Part shown: piece after piece, positions 60,701-64,000 of the stretch
How positions within the stretch are numbered: the first letter of the stretch is position 1
Layout of the letters: each line of letters begins with the position of its first letter
NCBI GenBank assembly: GCA_028583405.1
Contig: CM053248.1
Location: 25,904,543-25,968,542, forward strand
Reading direction: 5' to 3'
DNA length: 64,000 nucleotides
From: Pogonophryne albipinna
Taxonomy: Eukaryota; Chordata; Actinopteri; Perciformes; Artedidraconidae
Notes under the pieces: generated by a model
Databases searched by the model: none
The model's input: only the letters and a program-made list of their open reading frames with translations
What the model was told of the DNA's origin: nothing
Position numbers and translations under genes: made by a program

Positions 60701-63365
60701 AAACTCCCCCTTTGGGAAAAGGATTAAATTATCTGTGATTACCTGGTGTATACAGATAAACATTAGTGAGTTATCAGTTTAGAGAAAGGTCTGAAAGACA
60801 ACAGCAGTCGTAAAATAAAAATCTCTCCTCTATCTCTCTAGTTTTGGCTGTTTTCCAGCTGTTTGCTCTAAGAGGAGCTCTTCACCGACACCCACACTCA
60901 GTATTTTAGCTCTCCCACACTGCCCCACCCACCCACCTATTTTTACTCTGCAGCACATACCTTATGTTTGGGTTCATCTCACCTTAGGTCACTTTTCTTT
61001 TCTTTTTTTCGGGGAAACTTTGTCAGGCGGAAAAGATGACCAAAGGCAGCCACATGCTGTTTGAGAGGATTCCTTGCTGTGCTCGGCTCTAAGAAAAGTC
61101 AGTCAACACACATTATTATTTTAGTAGAAAGGTGGAGGTTATAAAACATTTCTCTCCCCTCAAACTGTCAGGTTTTTCTGCGGACCATTTTCACAAAACC
61201 AATGATTTGCTGTTACCAGAAGGAACCTCAATCATCAATTACTTATTGTTGTTTAAATACTGAATGTACTCTTCCAATATCAGAGTAGCACGTGATAACA
61301 AAGGTCCTACGTAGCTGTGTACGTAACAGGATGTATGATTACCTAGAAGAGCGTCAGGACTGTTTTAGGCATATGATAGCTATGTGACAATGATTGACAT
61401 GATGATTCAGCCTCTATGGAGATTGACATATGACCGTCATGTTTATTGCTTATGTTACATTACATTACATTACATTGCATTTAGCTGACGCTTTTATCCA
61501 AAGCGACTTACAATAAGTGCGTTCGACCAACAAAATACAAACTTGAAGAAAACAGAATCATATAAGTACATCAGGTTTCATAGAGCAAAAACATTTCAAG
61601 TGCTACTCAACTGGCTTTAGGTAAGCCAGTCCTTTATTAGTATATAAGTGCTTTGTTAATAGTTCTATTGCTTGAAGTGGAGTCGAAAGAGATGAGTTTT
61701 CAGTCTGCGTCGGAAGGTGTGTAAGCTATCTGCTGTCCTGATGTCAATGGGGAGCTCATTCCACCATTTTGGAGCCAGGATAGCAAACCCACGTGTTTTT
61801 GCTGATGGGAACTTGGGTCCCCTTCGCAGCGAGGGTGCAGCGAGCCGTTTGGTTGATGCAGAGCGGAGTGCACGTGCTTGGGTGTACGGTTTAACCATGT
61901 CCTGGATGTAGGAAGGGCCAGATCCATTCGCAGCATGGTACACAAGTACCATTGTCTTGAAGTGGATTCTAGCAGTTACCGGAAGCCAGTGGAGGGAGCG
62001 GAGGAGCGTGGGAGAATTTAGGAAGGTTGAAGACCAGACGAGCCGCTGCATTCTGGATGAGCTGCAGAGGTCGGATGGCACATGCAGGTAGACCAGCCAG
62101 GAGGGAGTTGCAGTAGTCTAGGCGTGAGATGACGAGAGCCTGGACCAGAACCTGCGTCGCTTTCTGGGTCAGCTGGGGACGTATCCTCCTGATGTTGTAA
62201 AGCGTGTATCTGCAGCAGCGGGTTGCAGCAGCTATGTTTGCAGTGAAGGACAGTTTGTTATCTAGGGTCACACCCAGATTCCTTGCAGTCTGAGTCGGGG
62301 AAATAACAGAGGTGCCGATGTTGATTGTTAGGTCAAGAGTGGGACAATCTTTTCCCGGAAGGAAAAGCAGTTCAGTCTTGTCAAGGTTGAGCTTGAGGTG
62401 ATGAGCAGACATCCACTGAGAGATGTCAGCTAGACAAGCAGAGATGCGTGCAACGACCTGGGTCTCTGAGTGGGGAAAGGACAGAATTAATTGGGTGTCG
62501 TCAGCGTAGCAGTGGTATGAAAAACCATGCGGGCTAATGACAGATCCGAGCGAGTTTGTGTACAAGGAGAAGAGGAGGGGACCAAGAACAGAGCCCTGAG
62601 GGACCCCTGTAGTTAATTGACAAGGGTCGGACTCCGACCCTCTCCAAGTTACCCTGTAGGTGCGGTCTTTGAGGTATGAGGTGATGAGGGAAAGTGCAGA
62701 GCCTGAAACTCCAAGTTCTTGGAGAATGCGAAGGAGGATCTGATGATTCACCGTGTCGAACAGGTCCAGAAGGATGATGACAGAGGAGAGGGCCTTAACT
62801 AATCTGAACTAAGCATAGAATACTGCTTTGAACTGGTATACATGTATCTTGTGACTGAATAACATCCTGTCTTGTATATAAAGCATCTGAAGGACACTGT
62901 TCGAGGAACTAGTTGTCCCAAATGCTCTGTGTGTGATGACTACTTCCATTCTTGCAAGGATTAATAAATACATGTATCCTGATTATTGAAGCTTAAGCCG
63001 GTGAAGAGTGATATTTTTCGAACACTTATCAATACATTATACCTCAGGAATGGGTCAGTGCATTAGCTTTCATGCTTGGTATTCCAACCCCGGCCACAGT
63101 GCTGTTGTACTTATTCACCTCACGCCTCCTCTCCTGCCCTCCAGGTGACTGGCACGATGGGCAGCATGAAAAGCGGCCTGCACCAGCACCTCGCCAGGCT
63201 GGACGAGATCTTCGCCACGCGGGGTGACTACGTGCAGACCCTGCAGTTCATGCAGCAGATGGCGGACAACGTGATCAAACAGCTGCTGGGCCTGCCTGAC
63301 TGGGAGGAGGCTAAAGTGGACCTTGCATCCATCGCTGATCAAACAGCAAGAGTGGAGTACTACAG
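25873..63365 (+). CDS. TTYH2: Tweety homologue 2 (TTYH2), first four coding exons; continues past the window
   Basis: Multi-pass plasma-membrane protein of the tweety family, reported as a volume- or calcium-activated anion channel; recent structures question the pore and suggest lipid handling. Coding exons 25873-26001, 42450-42622, 53274-53385 and 63145-63365 join in frame and give 211 residues plus a split codon. Visible features: V-D-Y-I-A-P-W-W near the N-terminus, a first membrane segment about residues 44-66, a Cys-rich turn, a second segment about 88-107, the [11 protein letters not shown] signature (107-117), a glycosylation sequon at N129 (N-H-T), and R164-G-D166 in the extracellular domain. 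R164 and N129 fall at the positions I recall for human TTYH2. Resemblance to TTYH2 is clearly better than to TTYH3. Introns of 16.4, 10.7 and 9.8 kb carry most of the transposons. The third membrane segment and beyond lie outside the window. Confidence 0.95.
26002..27940. other. TTYH2 intron 1, first part; nothing recognised apart from a GT microsatellite
   Basis: Ordinary intronic sequence. A short (GT)n tract lies at 26579-26600, with a second GT-rich stretch near 26620-26640. No gene or transposon boundary is visible to me. Confidence 0.5.
26579..26640. repeat. Interrupted (GT)n microsatellite
   Basis: Two short GT runs separated by about 20 bp of non-repeat sequence. Confidence 0.75.
27949..28561. 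mobile_element. hAT MITE in TTYH2 intron 1
   Basis: The ends TAGGGCTGCAC are inverted on the two sides and flanked by a perfect 8-bp duplication ATTCTATC (27941-27948 and 28562-28569). Just inside both ends are CGATAT/ATATCG-rich segments. 613 bp and non-coding, of a type common in fish genomes. Confidence 0.9.
28570..34934. other. TTYH2 intron 1, middle; nothing recognised
   Basis: No coding exon, RNA gene or clear transposon boundary is visible in 6.4 kb. Open frames here are short and without domain features. Confidence 0.4.
34935..36090. mobile_element. CCCTATTATGC-type MITE, copy 1 (split by a hAT)
   Basis: It begins AGGCCCTATTATGCC after CTTTAA and reads, inverted, like the copy at 39289-42140. 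The shared core includes CAATCAGAGCAGACTGGGCT and GTTTCAGACAGAGGGTGAAA. Without the inner hAT it is about 430 bp. The right end is degenerate, so the limit is approximate. Confidence 0.7.
35100..35816. mobile_element. hAT MITE nested in MITE copy 1
   Basis: Flanked by a perfect 8-bp duplication CACTTCTG (35092-35099 and 35817-35824). The ends carry short imperfect inverted repeats (TAGGAATGGG against TAAGGTCGGG), with CGATTCCGATTC- and GGTTCTTATCG-type subterminal motifs on both sides. 717 bp. A CpG-rich block at 35550-35680 carries no convincing ORF. Confidence 0.85.
36091..37855. other. TTYH2 intron 1; nothing recognised
   Basis: Ordinary intronic sequence without recognised genes or insertions. 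A short poly-G run occurs near 37150. Confidence 0.4.
37864..39124. mobile_element. hAT element with tandem CTTGGACTTGA-type ends
   Basis: The ends CAGAGGTG and CACCTCTG are inverted, flanked by a perfect 8-bp duplication GTATTTAG (37856-37863 and 39125-39132). Both ends are built of degenerate repeats of the type GACTTGAGACTCGACTTGGA, about 180 bp on each side. The middle (about 38050-38860) contains other transposon pieces: a BED-finger fragment, and a segment starting CAGAGGTGGGAGAAGTTCAG at 38479 that looks like a further hAT end. Confidence 0.9.
38311..38430 (+). pseudogene. BED-type zinc finger fragment of a hAT transposase
   Basis: An open stretch of about 40 codons reads basic residues and then [15 protein letters not shown], the first half of a BED finger (aromatic motif plus the first Cys pair). 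The His pair and the rest of a transposase are missing. BED fingers mark ZBED/hAT-Buster-type transposases. The fragment lies inside the hAT element at 37864-39124 and probably belongs to a second, internally deleted hAT nested there. Confidence 0.6.
39491..40316. mobile_element. PIF/Harbinger MITE
   Basis: Perfect 16-bp inverted ends GGCCCTAGCCACACGG, extended imperfectly, flanked by TTA on both sides (39488-39490 and 40317-40319), the PIF/Harbinger duplication. 826 bp. It contains a short CGTTATC hexamer-like tandem run near 40202-40230. A 129-codon open frame on the minus strand is not credited as a gene. Confidence 0.9.
40496..42103 (+). mobile_element. Tc1-like transposon, nearly intact
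   Basis: 1608 bp with 115-bp inverted repeats (40496-40610 and 41989-42103) that differ at only two positions, bounded by TA on both sides. It carries one transposase frame with a single in-frame stop codon. Such similar TIRs and an almost open frame suggest a young insertion. It sits in TTYH2 intron 1 in the gene's orientation, inside MITE copy 2. Confidence 0.95.
40862..41884 (+). pseudogene. Tc1/mariner transposase with one premature stop
   Basis: Cut-and-paste transposase of the DD34E class. The frame spans 340 codons from the ATG at 40862 to the TGA ending at 41884, the usual length, and is broken only by a TAG at 41246-41248, where relatives have Gln (CAG). The N-terminal half has paired helix-turn-helix segments for TIR binding, and a G-R-P-R-like hook (S-G-A-P-R-K). 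Catalytic residues are visible as W-S-D-E, H-D-N-D-P-K-H and [10 protein letters not shown]. No frameshift is seen. A second frame after the stop begins at 41387. Confidence 0.95.
42450..42622 (+). CDS. TTYH2: TTYH2 coding exon 2
   Basis: 173 bp, phase 0 to phase 2, after CTCTGCAG and before TG|GTGAGA. It encodes residues 44-100 and part of 101: the first membrane segment, a Cys-rich loop with a Glu/Lys stretch, and the start of the second segment. Confidence 0.95.
42623..45055. other. TTYH2 intron 2, first part; nothing recognised
   Basis: AT-rich intronic sequence without recognised features, apart from a short inverted repeat around 44118-44158 (GAACTTCTCCATT with its complement). Confidence 0.4.
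45056..46800 (-). mobile_element. L2-clade LINE fragment, antisense to TTYH2
   Basis: On the minus strand, reverse-transcriptase frames end near 45180, followed by a tail that includes 'gtgctatataaataaacttg' and CTTGC repeats at 45056-45072. Reading order on the minus strand: 46615-46412, 46374-45703, 45683-45180. Motifs: [40 protein letters not shown]. The endonuclease half is absent. The 5' limit is not clear; fragments in related frames reach about 46740. Confidence 0.85.
45180..46615 (-). pseudogene. L2-type LINE reverse transcriptase, frameshifted
   Basis: Decayed ORF2 with the catalytic Y-V-D-D at 45871-45882 (complement) and the C-terminal [10 protein letters not shown] and L-H-W-x-P-V motifs typical of L2. 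At least two frameshifts (near 45690 and 46390) separate the three open segments. 5'-truncated, so no AP endonuclease remains. Confidence 0.85.
46801..49689. other. TTYH2 intron 2, middle; nothing recognised
   Basis: No supported gene or transposon. Several pyrimidine-rich stretches occur (about 46980-47110 and 49080-49140). Confidence 0.4.
49690..50290. repeat. Degenerate GTTAGCTAAGAG-type tandem repeat
   Basis: About 600 bp of AT-rich sequence with many variants of 'agctaaaatagttagctaagagt' at irregular spacing (clearest at 49825-49860 and 50030-50085). It looks like an old, decayed minisatellite. No coding content. Confidence 0.6.
50291..51630. other. TTYH2 intron 2; nothing recognised
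   Basis: AT-rich intronic sequence with no feature I can support. Confidence 0.4.
51635..51743. repeat. (ACGC)n-(CA)n compound microsatellite
   Basis: A run of about 16 ACGC units (51635-51700) passes through a few variants into a pure CA run. Open frames across it in several phases are repeat artefacts. Confidence 0.95.
52011..52993. mobile_element. hAT-like element in TTYH2 intron 2
   Basis: The ends CAGGGGCGGCG and, inverted, CATAGGCGGCG lead into GGGAAGGCTT- and GGGAAGGCTA-type subterminal segments. The flanks are GGTGTAGG (52003-52010) and GGTGTATT (52994-53001), an 8-bp duplication that has decayed at two positions. 983 bp, no transposase. Confidence 0.7.
53274..53385 (+). CDS. TTYH2: TTYH2 coding exon 3
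   Basis: 112 bp, phase 2 to phase 0, after CTCTGTAG and before CTG|GTAAGT. It encodes residues 101-138: the end of membrane segment 2, the [11 protein letters not shown] signature and the N129 glycosylation sequon. Confidence 0.95.
53386..54090. other. TTYH2 intron 3, first part; nothing recognised
   Basis: Ordinary intronic sequence; only a very short CA run near 53605. Confidence 0.4.
54095..54575. repeat. Degenerate ACTTGAGACTTGTAAAG-type repeat
   Basis: Repeated variants of 'ttaacttgagacttgtaaagat' (clearest at 54430-54570). The motif resembles the tandem ends of the hAT element at 37864-39124, so this may be an old relic of such an end. Confidence 0.5.
54576..59456. other. TTYH2 intron 3, middle; nothing recognised
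   Basis: 4.9 kb without a supported gene, RNA or transposon boundary. Confidence 0.4.
59457..59936. mobile_element. hAT MITE, inverted relative of the copy in RPL38
   Basis: It begins CAGGGGCGGTTCTAG, and the interior is the reverse complement of 23238-23662 (shared GTACTCGGTTTGCCAAAAAC, GATTGTGCAGACACCCTTAT). The right end GGTCTAGAACCGCCAC lacks the last bases, and no 8-bp duplication is visible, so one end has decayed. Poly-G/poly-C runs flank the core. Confidence 0.85.
59937..61454. other. TTYH2 intron 3, right part; nothing recognised
   Basis: No supported gene or transposon. A partial CTCF-like motif occurs on the minus strand near 60343-60357. Confidence 0.4.
61455..62815 (-). mobile_element. 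L2/CR1-type LINE fragment, antisense to TTYH2
   Basis: On the minus strand a reverse-transcriptase frame ends at 61665. It is followed by a tail that contains 'taagtcgctttggataaaag' and ends in TGTAA repeats (61457-61478). The 5' end is cut near 62815, about 330 bp before TTYH2 exon 4. Confidence 0.85.
61665..62790 (-). pseudogene. L2/CR1-type LINE reverse transcriptase, 5'-truncated
   Basis: The frame from about 62790 starts inside the RT with L-D-L-F-D-T-V-N-H, where relatives have an extra S-A-A, so a few codons are deleted. [15 protein letters not shown] and the catalytic YADD (62497-62508, complement) follow, then L-N-L-D-K-T-E-L-L and [11 protein letters not shown] shift near 61970-62080 moves the last part (L-H-W-L-P-V) to another frame. 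No endonuclease is present. Confidence 0.85.
63145..63365 (+). CDS. TTYH2: TTYH2 coding exon 4
   Basis: 221 bp, phase 0 to phase 2, after CCCTCCAG and before AG|GTGAGG. It encodes residues 139-211 and part of 212: most of the extracellular helical domain, with R164-G-D166 and the E-Y-Y-R end that precedes the third membrane segment in the family. Confidence 0.95.
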
Positions 63366-64000
63366 GTGAGGAACAGAGAAAATGTCAGTGTCCTAAAGTG
63401 CAGGGTGGAACAGTGAACAATGAACAATGCCTGGGATGCTACTGAAGTGCACATCTGTAGGAAAACAGTTAGAGAAATGAGAAAAACATTTAAGATATAT
63501 CTTTTCCATAAATGTTTTCTTTTGGATAAATCGCATCCAAAATTGTGTGAATGTCTCAAATGTTCACATGGATTTCTAAATGCAGATCTATGGAGTTATG
63601 GATGGAGAATTAATGCCACATGATACAAATGTATATGAAAAAAGTTCTTAGTTTAAAGTAGAGAATAACATAAAGTGATTAGTCTGACTTTTTTCTGCCA
63701 AAGTCAGATTTTATTATCAGAATTATAAGAATTTCCACATGACCCAAACCTCTTTCATAGAAATCAGTAGAGAACTGTTATATAAATATAGTTATTTACA
63801 TCTTGCCTAAACACGTGGGAAGATGCTAATCAACCAGCAAAGACCTATCACATTTTTATGATCATATATAAATGCTACAAATTACCGTTAAATATGCATA
63901 TAATGGATTCTCGGAGATGCAAAATACATTTAAGCTTATGATATCATGTCTCGATAATGGCTGCAATCACTGGGAAACTTGAACATGCAGTCAAATAGAT
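63366..64000. other. Start of TTYH2 intron 4; nothing recognised
   Basis: AT-rich sequence up to the window edge, without a further exon. Confidence 0.5.

Overview
This is a 64 kb window of vertebrate nuclear DNA, almost certainly from a ray-finned (teleost) fish. It has spliced genes with GT-AG introns, AT-rich introns, long dinucleotide microsatellites and a dense load of fish-type transposons: Tc1, hAT, PIF/Harbinger, L2/CR1 LINEs and a Tx1-clade LINE. There is no bacterial, plasmid or phage signal, no CRISPR array and no recognisable endogenous retrovirus.

Two host genes are supported, both on the + strand. RPL38 (ribosomal protein eL38) spans about 21165-24481 and is complete: a non-coding first exon behind a TATA box and a 5'TOP-like start, then four coding exons encoding 70 residues. 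TTYH2 (tweety homologue 2, a multi-pass membrane protein) starts at 25873. Its first four coding exons are 25873-26001, 42450-42622, 53274-53385 and 63145-63365, and the gene runs off the right edge. RPL38 next to TTYH2 in the same orientation is the known vertebrate order, which supports both calls. A full-consensus CTCF-like motif lies between them.

The first 21 kb hold no host gene that I can support, and two transposon nests dominate. Nest 1 (about 3029-11640) is an L2/CR1-like LINE tail split by a TIR element. That element carries a (TC)n tract, a Tx1-clade LINE sits inside the (TC)n, and a hAT element with a perfect 8-bp target duplication sits inside ORF1 of that LINE. Nest 2 (about 12229-20835) is a second LINE whose 3' tail is split by a 6.9 kb PIF/Harbinger-like composite. 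The composite contains a long inverted repeat with one copy of the same 1.14 kb element in each arm, a hAT element, a TTAA-flanked MITE and a Myb/SANT-like exon.

The TTYH2 introns (16.4, 10.7 and 9.8 kb) contain many more insertions. The best are hAT elements with exact 8-bp duplications (27949, 35100, 37864), a Harbinger MITE with TTA duplications (39491), and a nearly intact Tc1 element (40496-42103) whose transposase has one premature stop codon. Two LINE fragments lie antisense to TTYH2. Several insertions can be dated against each other because the matching empty site survives in a sister copy within the window.

I found no new biochemical system. The most unusual material is the insertion architecture, the microsatellite-embedded Tx1-type LINE, and the TIR element at 14014 and 16936 that I cannot assign to a superfamily. 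All family calls rest on motifs and recall, without a database search.
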